A DNA stretch of 25,400 nucleotides from an uncultured Oscillospiraceae bacterium (GCA_944385595.1 CALWXY010000214.1:1-25400), one strand, 5' to 3'. Positions 1 to 9,564 are shown, counted from the stretch's first letter. A program made the numbers and translations. Notes: generated by a model from the letters alone, not told the origin.

Positions 1-1166
1 GAATTCGTCTTGGGGAAGGCGACGAACTCGGCGCAGACCCAGTCGCCGGAGGCCATGAGCGAGCTAATCTTGCTCTCGCCTATGGCCATGCTCTCGCCTA
101 TGGCGATGAGCAGCAGCTCGTCGCGCATGGCGTTCTCCGCGTAGAGGGCGCGGCTCTCGCCGTCGTACTTCGCGGCGGCGGTCTCGACGCTCTTCTCCTG
201 CTCGGCGCTCAGCTCTATGCCGAGCTTTTCGGCGGTCTGCCGCACGGCGGTCGAGTATTTGAGCGAGTCGATGGCGCGCTGATAGGCGGTGTCCGCCCAG
301 CTCAGGCCGGTGTCGGGGCAGGTGCTCTGCCAGTCGACAGGCTCGAAGTCGTTCACGCCGTGAATCTCGGAGAGGTAGCGCTCGAAGCCCAGCTCGTAGC
401 CGCCCATCTCCCACAGCTCGAGGTAGTGCGCGTAGTCCGGGTGAGCGGCGAGCTGATACTCGGCGGCGATGACGTCCAGCTCGTGCGTGAGCGCCGCGGT
501 GAAGTCGGCAGCGCTGATCTCCGCGGAGCCTATGGTGAGCGCCGCAGCGTCCGACGGGAGGGCGAGGCACTCCATCGAGGGGCTTCTCTCCCAGCTCGCG
601 GGCGTGAACTTCACGCGCAGCGTGTAGTCGGCGATTCTCGCGGCCATAGCCGCGCACTCGGCGCGCGTAAGACCCAGCTCGCCGCGGAAGCTGCCGTACT
701 CGTCCATGCCGGTGAGTATGCCCGCGTTGTAGAACACCATCAGGCTCTCGTCGTCGCTGTCGGGGACGCGGCTGATGTTGTTTATGGCGGCGAGCTTCTT
801 CTCCGGCACGACGGCGGCCATCATCTCGAAAAACAGCGCGCGGGTGCACATGGCATCCGGCTCCGGCAGCTCGCAGCCGAGCGCCTCCATGTAGTCCATG
901 TACGGCTCGTACCAGACCTCGCCCTGCTCAGGCTCGGCCTCGCCGCCGAGATAGGCCGAGAGGCGCACGGCTATGGCCGCCGCCTGGGCGACGGTGAGCT
1001 GACCGTCCGGGTCGAAGCTCTCCTCCGAGACGCCGTTCATAAGCCCAAGCTCACCGCAGACGTCTATATACTCCTCCGCCCAGTGGCCGCTCACGTCGTC
1101 GAATACTGCAAAGGCCGCGCTGCTCAGCAGGCAGAGCGCCAGGATAAGGGATATTACTTTTTTCAT
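1..1166 (-). CDS. SLH-domain protein with SurA/PrsA-like foldase region (C-terminus outside window)
   Basis: The reading frame opens at ATG 1166 and is still open at base 1, so about 388 residues are visible and the C-terminus is missing. Residues 1-20 form a signal peptide (MKKVISLILALCLLSSAAFA). Three SLH-like repeats follow: FDDVSGHWAEEYIDVCGELG near residues 22-70, a weaker one in the middle, and one ending LTRAECAAMAARIADY near residue 205. From about residue 220 the chain is helical and charged, resembling the SurA_N region of secreted peptidyl-prolyl isomerases. The last visible residues (DWVCAEFVAFPKT) sit where a parvulin domain normally begins. I infer a wall-anchored extracytoplasmic foldase; the parvulin domain itself is unseen. 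The start lies 3 bp past the hisS stop with only a weak GAG-type ribosome site, suggesting translational coupling. Confidence 0.8.
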   Translation of the reverse strand, partial: MKKVISLILALCLLSSAAFAVFDDVSGHWAEEYIDVCGELGLMNGVSEESFDPDGQLTVAQAAAIAVRLSAYLGGEAEPEQGEVWYEPYMDYMEALGCELPEPDAMCTRALFFEMMAAVVPEKKLAAINNISRVPDSDDESLMVFYNAGILTGMDEYGSFRGELGLTRAECAAMAARIADYTLRVKFTPASWERSPSMECLALPSDAAALTIGSAEISAADFTAALTHELDVIAAEYQLAAHPDYAHYLELWEMGGYELGFERYLSEIHGVNDFEPVDWQSTCPDTGLSWADTAYQRAIDSLKYSTAVRQTAEKLGIELSAEQEKSVETAAAKYDGESRALYAENAMRDELLLIAIGESMAIGESKISSLMASGDWVCAEFVAFPKTN

Positions 1167-1169
1167 AGC

Positions 1170-2531
<1,362 letters not shown>

Positions 2532-2548
2532 ATCGTGTTCCTTTCTAT

Positions 2549-2586
2549 AAAAAAATGCAATCGTCCCCCGGTTTGGGACGATTGCA
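2549..2586 (-). terminator. T-box-controlled intrinsic terminator before hisS
   Basis: An 11-bp stem, GCAATCGTCCC pairing with GGGACGATTGC, is followed on the minus strand by a run of seven U (2549-2555). It lies directly between the T-box core and the hisS ribosome site and is the OFF structure of the riboswitch. Confidence 0.9.
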
Positions 2587-2786
2587 TCTGCATTCGTGGT
2601 GCCACCCAAATTCGGCGCCGAGCGGCGCCCTTGGCTGCCCCTTAAAGCGGGGCGGACTGCGCTTTCGGAAGAAGTCCTTATGCGCGGGCTCGCCGACTGT
2701 CTTCGCCGGGGGCTGAAGCTCACAGCGCTCTCAGTCGCGGCGCCGCGTCCCTGTCTGCCCGCCCGACCGGCTACTCCTGTCAGGTC
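2549..2786 (-). promoter_or_regulatory. T-box riboswitch leader of hisS
   Basis: On the minus strand the leader holds, in order: a Stem I base with an AGTA loop-E element (2771-2777); the facing strand with GAA followed by GACA (2697-2704); a stem-III-like hairpin GGACT/AGTCC (2654-2677); the T-box core TGGGTGGCACCACG (2595-2608); and a terminator whose 5' arm carries the conserved CGTCCC. The family normally reads uncharged tRNA through a specifier codon and opens an antiterminator. The best-aligned specifier is GAC at 2699-2701 (Asp) rather than a His codon. This is a hand alignment, so the specifier is less certain than the T-box itself. The leader begins right at the mgsA stop. Confidence 0.9.
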
Positions 2787-3201
2787 ACTGCCTTCTGTTT
2801 CTGTCTCTGCTGGTGACTATGTCGCGCCAATCGAGGTCGCCTCGGCGCAGACCCTGTATGAGCACCTCCGCCGTCGCCACGTTGGAGGCGAAGGGGATGT
2901 TGTATGTGTCGCACAGGCGGGCGATCTCGTTGAGGGCGGTGCAGTCCTCCTTGCCGCCGGCATCGCAGAAGTAGAGCACGAGGTCTATCTCGTTGTAGGC
3001 GATGCGGGCGCCAATCTGCTGTATGCCGCCCTGGTCGCCGGTGAAATACTGCGTGACCGGCAGCCCCGTCGCCTCCCGGACGAGATGCGCGGTCGTGCCC
3101 GTGGCGCAGACGTTATGCCCGGCCAGGATGCCGCAGTACGCTATGCAAAACTGAACCATGAGCTCCTTTTTGCCGTCATGAGCCATAAGCGCTATATTCA
3201 T
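2785..3201 (-). CDS. mgsA: Methylglyoxal synthase homologue with lost catalytic residues
   Basis: MgsA converts dihydroxyacetone phosphate to methylglyoxal and phosphate. This 138-residue protein keeps the fold signatures MNIALMAHDGKKEL at the N-terminus, the phosphate-binding ATGTT, GGIQQIGARI, and NIPFASNVATAEVLI. The family motif GGDQQ is here GGIQQ, so the residue matching catalytic Asp71 of the E. coli enzyme is Ile. The loop that should carry His98 and Asp101 (PHDPD) is replaced by GGKEDCTAL. The Asp matching Asp91 is kept (YFCD). The gene may therefore encode an inactive or re-purposed MGS-like protein; that is inference. Its place after mrdA matches the mre-pbp2-min-rodA-mgsA order seen in many Clostridia. 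The ribosome site is GAAGGA before ATG 3201. Confidence 0.85.
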   Translation of the reverse strand: MNIALMAHDGKKELMVQFCIAYCGILAGHNVCATGTTAHLVREATGLPVTQYFTGDQGGIQQIGARIAYNEIDLVLYFCDAGGKEDCTALNEIARLCDTYNIPFASNVATAEVLIQGLRRGDLDWRDIVTSRDRNRRQ

Positions 3202-3278
3202 TCTGGTTCCTTCACCCTCATTCCTTATCTATCTGTAGTTCACATCCAAATATTGGAAATCACTTATCGCTTTAAGTA

Positions 3279-3307
3279 ATTATACCTGATGCTAACGAAA
3301 AATTCAA
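3279..3307 (-). promoter_or_regulatory. Sigma-A-type promoter before mgsA-hisS
   Basis: TTGAAT (3302-3307) and TATAAT (3279-3284) are 17 bp apart on the minus strand, in the AT-rich 148-bp gap between mrdA and mgsA. It would start transcription about 70 bp before mgsA and continue into the hisS leader. No intrinsic terminator is obvious after mrdA. Confidence 0.65.
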
Positions 3308-3349
3308 CGGAAAATTGAAAATTTTTGTAGTAATTGTTGGGAGCGGCGC

Positions 3350-5437
3350 TCATTTGAGAAGGCTCATCTCTGTCTCGAGCTCCGCGGTGCTGCTGTGGAA
3401 GCTGAAGTAGTAATCCATGATGCCGCAGGCCACCTCGGCGACTGCGGAGCCGGCGCTGCCCTTGTTCATCACTATGGCTATGGCTATCTCCGGGTCGTCG
3501 TAGGGCGCGTAGCACATAAAGGTGGCGTTGTTCGTGACGCCCTCGCCCATCTGGGCGGTACCGGTCTTCGCGGCGACCTTCACGGGGTAGTCCCAGAAGG
3601 TCATGTAGGCGGTGCCGAGGGGGTCGTTCGCGACGTTGTACATGCCCTGCTGCACGGCGGCGAAGTTCCAGTCGTCCGTCTCGACGGTGCTGAGCACCTC
3701 CGGCTCGCGCTCATAGAGCTGCTCCGAATAGCCGTAATTGCGGACGGATTTGAGTATGGAGGCGGAGTGGCGCGTGCCGCCGTTCGCGAGCATGGCGCAG
3801 TATTCGCCGAGCTGCAGCGGCGTGAACTGGTTGAAGCCCTGGCCTATGGCGGCCTGCAGCGTGTCGCCGAGGTAGAGGGGCTCGCCGTAGAGGTTAAGCT
3901 TGAACTCGTCGGTCGTGAGCGTGCCGGTGGATTCGACGAGCTCTATGCCCGTCGGCTCGCTGAGGCCGAATTTCTTCGTGTATTCGTTCAGCTTGTCTAT
4001 GCCGAGAAGGTCGCCGACGGTGTAAAAGTAGTAGTTACAGGAGTTCATTATGGCCTGAGTCACGTTCTGGTCGCCGTGGGTGAATCCCTCCTGATATATC
4101 CAGCAGACCGGGGCGTAGCCCTCGTCCGCGTATTTGGTGAAGACGCCCTCGTCCTTGATGGTGGTCCCCGTCGTGACCACGCCCTCCTCGAGCGCGGCTA
4201 TGGCCGTGACGGGCTTAAAGGTCGAGCCCGGGGCGTAGATGCCGTTCAGGGCGTAGTTGAAGAGCGGGTTGTTCTCGTCGGAGCTGAGCTCGTCCCAGTC
4301 CTCGAGTATCCGCGAGGCGTCGTAGGTGGGGTAGCTGGCTATGGCGAGCGGCTCGCCGGTGTCGACGTCTATGACGACGGCGGCGCCGCCGGTTATGAGC
4401 TGCTTTATATCCTCGGTGTTGCCGAGGGCCTCGGCCTCGGCGTTGTCTATCTCACGCTGGGCGTTCTCGGCGGCGATATAGGAGGCGAGCGCCTGCTCGG
4501 CCGCCTCCTGCACGCCTATGTCTATCGTGAGGTAGACGTGGTTGCCCGGCTCCGGCTCCTTGGTGTAGACGGTGCTGGTGGTGACGCCGGTGGAGGTCTT
4601 GGTTATCCTCACCGTGCCGTCGGAGCCGTGGAGGTATTCCTCAAAGGCCTTTTCGACGCCGTCCTTGCCGACCATGGCGTTCATGTCGTAGTCGGGGTAT
4701 TCGTCGAGCTCGTCGGCGGTCATCGCGCCGACGTAGCCGAGGATGTGCGCGGCGTAGGCGGTGTTGTACTCGCGGACGTAGCTGACCTCGACCTCCACGC
4801 CCGGCAGGCCGCTCTCCATGAGGCGGGCTATGGTCTCGATGCCGACGTCCTCGGCGAAGATGTACGGCGAGGTCGCGACCTCGAAGCGGCCGTTCAGCTC
4901 GTAGCGCACTCCGGCGATGAGGCGGGTCTGGCGGCTGTCGTAGGCGGGGCTGATCTCGTAGCGCTCGCGGCAGTAGGCCATCAGCTCGACGGCGCTGGTG
5001 TTGGGGTCGAGCTCCTTGCCCTCCAGATAGCCCTGCAGGAAGTAGCTCTGCAGGCTCGTCATGTTCTCGACGTACTCGAACGGGACCTCCATCGTCACGG
5101 GCATGGTGTCGATGTGCTCCTCGCCGCAGCTCTCGACGATCTCGATGAGCTGGAGAATGACGGCGTTGGGGTCGTCTGCCTCGAACAGCTCGTCGGTGTT
5201 GAGGATGATGTTGGAGCAGGTGCGGTTGGATATGAGCACTCTGCCGTAGCGGTCGAGAATATCGCCTCTGGCGGCGGTGACCGTTTTGGTTGTGACTATG
5301 CTGTTGGTCGAGCTCTCGTAGTAGGCCGCGCCCTCGACTATCTGGAGCTTATACAGCGTCACGAGATAGAGCGCGAGCAGCGCCGCCAGCATGATCGAGA
5401 GCACGCCGAGCCTTCCGCGGCTGAAAAATCTGTCCAT
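3350..5437 (-). CDS. mrdA: Penicillin-binding protein 2 (class B transpeptidase)
   Basis: A membrane-anchored D,D-transpeptidase that cross-links peptidoglycan during elongation, normally with RodA and MreCD. Of 695 residues, about 10-30 form the single N-terminal membrane helix. The dimerisation/pedestal region follows, starting with the family signature ARGDILDRYGRVL (about 56-68). The three catalytic motifs are intact: SxxK at Ser405 (APGSTFKP), SxN at Ser466 (NSCNYY) and KTG at Lys624 (AAKTGTAQ). ATG 5437 has AAGGAGA upstream and lies 19 bp after the mreD stop, so it is co-transcribed with mreC-mreD. No rodA, minC, minD or minE follows. Confidence 0.95.
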   Translation of the reverse strand: MDRFFSRGRLGVLSIMLAALLALYLVTLYKLQIVEGAAYYESSTNSIVTTKTVTAARGDILDRYGRVLISNRTCSNIILNTDELFEADDPNAVILQLIEIVESCGEEHIDTMPVTMEVPFEYVENMTSLQSYFLQGYLEGKELDPNTSAVELMAYCRERYEISPAYDSRQTRLIAGVRYELNGRFEVATSPYIFAEDVGIETIARLMESGLPGVEVEVSYVREYNTAYAAHILGYVGAMTADELDEYPDYDMNAMVGKDGVEKAFEEYLHGSDGTVRITKTSTGVTTSTVYTKEPEPGNHVYLTIDIGVQEAAEQALASYIAAENAQREIDNAEAEALGNTEDIKQLITGGAAVVIDVDTGEPLAIASYPTYDASRILEDWDELSSDENNPLFNYALNGIYAPGSTFKPVTAIAALEEGVVTTGTTIKDEGVFTKYADEGYAPVCWIYQEGFTHGDQNVTQAIMNSCNYYFYTVGDLLGIDKLNEYTKKFGLSEPTGIELVESTGTLTTDEFKLNLYGEPLYLGDTLQAAIGQGFNQFTPLQLGEYCAMLANGGTRHSASILKSVRNYGYSEQLYEREPEVLSTVETDDWNFAAVQQGMYNVANDPLGTAYMTFWDYPVKVAAKTGTAQMGEGVTNNATFMCYAPYDDPEIAIAIVMNKGSAGSAVAEVACGIMDYYFSFHSSTAELETEMSLLK

Positions 5438-5456
5438 TGTGTCTCCTTAAAAAGCG

Positions 5457-5969
5457 CTAGTCCAGCGACCTCTCTGCGAGGGCGCGGCACGGGAAATACA
5501 TTGCGAATATGAACGGCAGCGAGTACGCCGTCTGCAAAACGGCGACGCGCAGCATCGGCAGCAGCTCGCCGTCGTACAGCACGAATACGCGCAGCGCCTG
5601 CGCGAGCGCGGTGGCGAAAAGCCCCGCCGCGCCGACGGCGAAGTAGGCCGTGAGCCTTTTGGTGACGAGGAAGCGCTCCGCCGCCGTGGCGGCAAAGCCC
5701 AAAGCCGGCATGACTATGGTGAAGAGCACGAGCGTCTCGGAGAACATGGCGTCGCACAATATGCCGCACAAAAGGCCGAACACCATGCCCCACGCGCCGC
5801 CCTGCAGCATGCCGACGGCTATGGGAAACAGCGGCATTATCATGGCGCGCACGCCGAAGATGCTTATGCGCGAGAGAATCAGCTCCTGCACCGCCATGAC
5901 GGCTATGAGCATCAGCGCGTAGAGTATGCTGCGCCGGAGCTTGTCGAGGTCAATAATGTCGAGGTACAT
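5457..5969 (-). CDS. mreD: Rod-shape-determining membrane protein MreD
   Basis: A 170-residue, highly hydrophobic protein with about five predicted membrane helices. It starts MYLDIIDLDKLRRSILYALM and includes the typical MreD run RAMIMPLFPIAVGMLQGG and GLLCGILCDAMF. Its position between mreC and mrdA supports the call, because MreD sequence itself diverges quickly. It is expected to bridge MreC and the elongation transpeptidase in the membrane. The start is ATG 5969, 10 bp after the mreC stop. It ends with TAG, which shows that amber is used as an ordinary stop codon here. Confidence 0.9.
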   Translation of the reverse strand: MYLDIIDLDKLRRSILYALMLIAVMAVQELILSRISIFGVRAMIMPLFPIAVGMLQGGAWGMVFGLLCGILCDAMFSETLVLFTIVMPALGFAATAAERFLVTKRLTAYFAVGAAGLFATALAQALRVFVLYDGELLPMLRVAVLQTAYSLPFIFAMYFPCRALAERSLD

Positions 5970-5979
5970 GGCCCGCCCC

Positions 5980-6828
5980 CTATTCGACCACGTTGAAGGC
6001 GGTGATTATGAATATCTGCGACAGGGAGTCGAGGTCGCAGCTGGGCTTCAAAACGCCGTAGGGCATCTGGCCGCCGGCCTCGGTGAGCACGTTCTCTATG
6101 GTGCCGACAACGAGGCCCTGCGGGTAAGCGCCGCCCTGGCCGGAGGTGAGCACCGTGTCGCCCTCGAGGAGGCTGGTGCCCTCGGTGAGGTGGTAGATTT
6201 TGCTGTAGCCGTCCTGCATGAGGGCGAAGTCGCCTATGGCCATGGCGGCGTTGCCCGCCTCGCCGACGAGGACGCCGACGTTGGTGCTGACGTCGATAAG
6301 CGTTGCGACGTTTGCCCAGGTATCGCCCAGCTCGCTGATCTCGCCGACCAGCTCGCCCGCCTCGGTGACGACGGGCATGCCCACCTGCAGCCCCGAGGTC
6401 TCGCCCTTGCTGATGGTGAATGAGCTCGACCAGTTGGAGGAGTTCCAGTTGACTATTCGCGCCATCTCGAGGGTGAAGTCGGAGTGCTTCTGCTGGAGGT
6501 TCAGCGCCTCGCGCAGCTTCACGTTCTCCTCCCTGGCCTCGGCGCCCTGCCTGGCCTCCTCCTGCGCCTCGGCGAGCTGGGTTTTGAGCGTCTCGTTCTC
6601 GGCGACGAGCTTGTCGTATTCATAGATATAGCCGTAGAGGCTCTCGAACCAGTCGACCACGACGCTGACGGCGCTCTGCACCGGCGACTTGACTATGCCG
6701 GCGGTGTCGCTTATGACTCCGGCGCGCCCGTTGAGGAACTGGGCGCTCACCGTGACTATGAGCACGACGCCCAGCGTCATCGCGCCGAGGCGGAGGCCGT
6801 AGCGCCTCACAAATTTTTTGAAGTTCAA
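5980..6828 (-). CDS. mreC: Rod-shape-determining protein MreC
   Basis: A bitopic membrane protein that organises the elongation machinery. Of 282 residues, about 12-32 form the N-terminal membrane helix (LRLGAMTLGVVLIVTVSAQF). A coiled coil follows at about 65-115 (YEYDKLVAENETLKTQLAEA). The beta-rich extracellular MreC domain fills the rest (GMPVVTEAGELVGEI, LEGDTVLTSGQGGAYPQGLV). The only well-placed start is TTG at 6828, six bases after GGAG, overlapping the maf stop as TTGA, so the two are translationally coupled. The usual mreB gene between maf and mreC is absent. Confidence 0.93.
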   Translation of the reverse strand: MNFKKFVRRYGLRLGAMTLGVVLIVTVSAQFLNGRAGVISDTAGIVKSPVQSAVSVVVDWFESLYGYIYEYDKLVAENETLKTQLAEAQEEARQGAEAREENVKLREALNLQQKHSDFTLEMARIVNWNSSNWSSSFTISKGETSGLQVGMPVVTEAGELVGEISELGDTWANVATLIDVSTNVGVLVGEAGNAAMAIGDFALMQDGYSKIYHLTEGTSLLEGDTVLTSGQGGAYPQGLVVGTIENVLTEAGGQMPYGVLKPSCDLDSLSQIFIITAFNVVE

Positions 6829-7394
6829 ATCAACTCCACACCCATTCCTCGAAGAATCAGGCCGAGCCGGCAGAGCGGCAGGCCCATCACATTGTAGAAA
6901 TCGCCGGTTATGCCGCTGACGAAGACGCCGCCGCGGCCCTGTATGCCGTAGGCCCCGGCCTTGTCCATAGGCTCGCCGGTGGCGATGTAGCGCGCTATCT
7001 CACCGTCGGTCAGCTCGCGAAAGCGCACCAGCGCCTCCTCGCAGACGCAGACCTCGGCGCCGCGGCCTATGACCGTAAGCCCCGTGAGCACGCGGTGCTC
7101 GCGCCCGGAGAGCGCGCGGAGCATATCCGCCGCCTCGCCCTCGCTTTTGGGCTTGCCGAGTATGCGCCCGTCGAGCACGACGACGGTGTCGGCGGCTATG
7201 ACGACGGCGTCGCTTGGCGCAGACGAGGCGACCTCCCCGGCCTTGCGGCCTGAGAGTATTCGCACGACCCCGTCTGGCGCGACGCCCTCCGGTATGCTCT
7301 CGTCGCCCGCGGCGGGGCGGACTTCGGGGCTAAGCCCCATCATCTCAAGAATCTGCCTCCTGCGCGGGGAGGCGGAGGCGAGTATAAGCTGCAT
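6825..7394 (-). CDS. maf: Maf-family nucleoside triphosphate pyrophosphatase
   Basis: Maf proteins hydrolyse non-canonical or pyrimidine nucleoside triphosphates (dTTP/UTP type for the YhdE branch) to monophosphates. This one is 189 residues, the usual length. It starts MQLILASASPRRRQILEMMG, the conserved substrate-binding loop. It contains the catalytic AADTVVVLDG near residue 70, REHRVLTGLTVI, and the C-terminal DKAGAYGIQGRGG. The start at ATG 7394 lies 1 bp after the U32 gene stop and its end overlaps mreC. Which nucleotide it prefers cannot be read from sequence. Confidence 0.95.
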   Translation of the reverse strand: MQLILASASPRRRQILEMMGLSPEVRPAAGDESIPEGVAPDGVVRILSGRKAGEVASSAPSDAVVIAADTVVVLDGRILGKPKSEGEAADMLRALSGREHRVLTGLTVIGRGAEVCVCEEALVRFRELTDGEIARYIATGEPMDKAGAYGIQGRGGVFVSGITGDFYNVMGLPLCRLGLILRGMGVELI

Positions 7395-7395
7395 G

Positions 7396-9483
7396 TCACT
7401 TCACTCCCCGGTAGTAGAGGCCGCGTGTGATGTTGGTCGCGGCGTAGCCGCTCTCGCCGGAGTAGCTCTTGGCGATGAGCAGGCACTCTCTGGCGCTCTC
7501 GGTGGTGAACATGAGGCGCGCGCCCCAGAGGCCTATGTTCTCGTAGTCGGCGCGCCTGTCGGCGAGGTAGAGCCGGTGCGCGTTGAGCACGACGTTGCGG
7601 CAGCCGAACTCGCGAATCACCGGGAAGACGGAGCCGTGCCTGTCGGCGAGCTGGGGATTGTTCTCGCAGTTGCAGCGCCCGGCGCTGTTTTTTATGATGC
7701 ACTGGTCGCTGACCATGGCGGGCAGGCGGCCGTAGACGATGATCTCGGTGTCGAGCGGCTTTATGAGGTCGCGAATCTGGCTGAGCCGCAGCTCGAAGGA
7801 GGCGGTGGCGGAGACAAGCCCCGCCTGGCGCAGCAGCTCGAGCGAGTGCGAGTTGAAGGCGTTCAGCCCAAAGTCGCCCCTGACGGTGAAGCCGAGGCGG
7901 CGGCAGAGGGCGATGTGGCCGAGGTTTCCGGTGAGCGCCTCGGTTATGCCGAGGGCGCGGGTGCGCCTGAGCAGCGCCTCGACCTCGCCGAGCTCCGTGT
8001 CGGTGACGACGCGCGGCAGCACGGCGACGGCGGTGCTCCCGGCGGAGATGAATCTCGCCACGGCCTCCGGCGCCGCCTGGATAAGCTCAAGCGGGACGTA
8101 GATGTAGTCCGGGCGCGTCTCGGCCAGCTCCGGCGAGAGCTGCTCGGCCTTTGTGAACTGGTAGATGACCCTCGGCGCGCCGGAGGCGGGGGCCGAGGCG
8201 GGAGCCGGCGGGAACGCGCCTTTTGTAAACGGCGGCGCTGAGCGGCGCAGCGCCGTGAGGCGCGAGATCAGCTCGCGGCGGATCTCGTTGAGCTTGGCCG
8301 CGGGCAGGTAGAGGCCGGGGTCGACCTTGCTGTTGATCTCGACGCAGGTGTAAGGAGTGCCGCCGGTCTTGTAGAGCTGCTCGCCGACGGACTCGGCTGT
8401 CAGCTCGCGCGACACGGCCGCCTGAGGCACAGGCCCCTCGGCGGTGGCGTGGTGGCCGTCGGCGTCCTCGATGGCGAAGCGCGAGCGGTTCGACGGCTCG
8501 ACGACGGCATAAAACCGCACCGGCACCCGGCGCAGCTCGGAATTTATGTATTCCTTGTGCGCCTCGTTGTAGAGCTGTTCGGTCTCGCGGGTGGTCTCCT
8601 CGCGGACGCCGAACATCTGCGGGCCGATGCTGCCGGTGAAGTAGCCGTCGGTAAAGCCCTGGCGCGAGAATGCGAGCGCGAGGCGCTCGTAGTCGGCCTG
8701 GGTGGGGATTTTCTTGTTTTTTATTGCGTCAGCGTAGATGGAGGTGACTATGGCGGCGTACTCGGGGCGCTTTGCCCTGCCCTCTATCTTCGCGCTGGCG
8801 ACGCCTATGCGCTCAAGCTCGTTCACATAGGCGAGCAGGCAGTTGTCCTTGAGGCTCATGGGCTTGCGGTCCATGCGGCTGCCCATGCTGTAGTCCATGC
8901 GGCAGGTCTGGGCGCACTGGCCGCGGTTGCCGCTGTGTCCGCCTATGAGGGCGCTCATGTAGCACTGCCCCGAGTGCGAGAAGCACAGCGCGCCGTGTAC
9001 GAACACCTCGATTTCGACGGGCGAGCGCGCGCAGATGTGCTCAATCTGGCGCATGTTCAGCTCCCGCGCGAGGACGACGCGCTTCATCCCCAGCTCCGCC
9101 GCGGCGTAGACGCCGTCGAGATTGTGGACGCTCATCTGAGTGCTCGCGTGCAGCGGCATGTCGGGCAGCACGGAGCGCAGCACCCGGGCGAGGCCGAAAT
9201 CCTGCACCAATATTGCGTCGGCCCCAAGCTCGGCGGCGCGGGTCGCAAGCTCGGCGACGCGGCGCAGCTCCCTGTCGGCGGCGAGGGTGTTGAGCGTGAC
9301 GTACACCTTGCAGCCGCGGACGCGGCAGTAGCGCACGGAGTCGGCGAACTCCTCATCTGTGAAGTTTTTGGCGCCCCGGCGGGCGTTGTGCTCGCCGAAG
9401 CCCATATATATAGCGTCGGCGCCGCTCTGGACGGCGGCGATGACCCCCTCCGGCGAGCCGGCGGGCGCAAGAATTTCAAGCAT
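7396..9483 (-). CDS. U32-family protein with DUF3656-like C-terminal region
   Basis: A 695-residue protein starting MLEILAPAGSPEGVIAAVQS, the typical U32 TIM-barrel start. The family cysteine signature is present at about residues 160-200: EVFVHGALCFSHSGQC, then HSGNRGQCAQTCRMDY. A long C-terminal region with more Cys (SAGRCNCENNP) resembles that of E. coli RlhA/YdcP. Members once called collagenases are now linked to hydroxylation of rRNA or tRNA (RlhA, TrhP). An RNA-hydroxylation role here is inference. The open frame extends to 9588, but ATG 9483 has GGGAGA upstream and matches the family N-terminus. It is the first gene of the maf-mreCD-mrdA operon. Confidence 0.9.
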   Translation of the reverse strand: MLEILAPAGSPEGVIAAVQSGADAIYMGFGEHNARRGAKNFTDEEFADSVRYCRVRGCKVYVTLNTLAADRELRRVAELATRAAELGADAILVQDFGLARVLRSVLPDMPLHASTQMSVHNLDGVYAAAELGMKRVVLARELNMRQIEHICARSPVEIEVFVHGALCFSHSGQCYMSALIGGHSGNRGQCAQTCRMDYSMGSRMDRKPMSLKDNCLLAYVNELERIGVASAKIEGRAKRPEYAAIVTSIYADAIKNKKIPTQADYERLALAFSRQGFTDGYFTGSIGPQMFGVREETTRETEQLYNEAHKEYINSELRRVPVRFYAVVEPSNRSRFAIEDADGHHATAEGPVPQAAVSRELTAESVGEQLYKTGGTPYTCVEINSKVDPGLYLPAAKLNEIRRELISRLTALRRSAPPFTKGAFPPAPASAPASGAPRVIYQFTKAEQLSPELAETRPDYIYVPLELIQAAPEAVARFISAGSTAVAVLPRVVTDTELGEVEALLRRTRALGITEALTGNLGHIALCRRLGFTVRGDFGLNAFNSHSLELLRQAGLVSATASFELRLSQIRDLIKPLDTEIIVYGRLPAMVSDQCIIKNSAGRCNCENNPQLADRHGSVFPVIREFGCRNVVLNAHRLYLADRRADYENIGLWGARLMFTTESARECLLIAKSYSGESGYAATNITRGLYYRGVK

Positions 9484-9535
9484 GTGAATTCTCCCGGATA
9501 TATTATTCCCCCGCACAGTCTGCGAAAGACATAAG

Positions 9536-9564
9536 ATTATATCATTTTTATCTCGTTGCCACAA
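9536..9564 (-). promoter_or_regulatory. Promoter of the U32-maf-mreCD-mrdA operon
   Basis: TTGTGG (9559-9564) and TATAAT (9536-9541), spaced 17 bp on the minus strand, lie 53 bp before the U32 start codon. Its -35 hexamer overlaps that of the divergent dnaD promoter. Confidence 0.6.

Noticed and set aside
75..110. Short tandem repeat CTCTCGCCTATGGC in the SLH-foldase gene (IAIGESMAIGES)
   Set aside because: Only two in-frame copies of about 18 bases; a small local duplication without clear meaning.
2532..2723. N-terminal extension of hisS by 64 codons
   Set aside because: The stretch is the T-box core and terminator; ATG 2531 has a ribosome site and matches the HisRS N-terminus.
3395..5512. 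705-codon open frame on the plus strand opposite mrdA
   Set aside because: A typical GC-rich antisense shadow; mrdA has all three catalytic motifs and a ribosome site.
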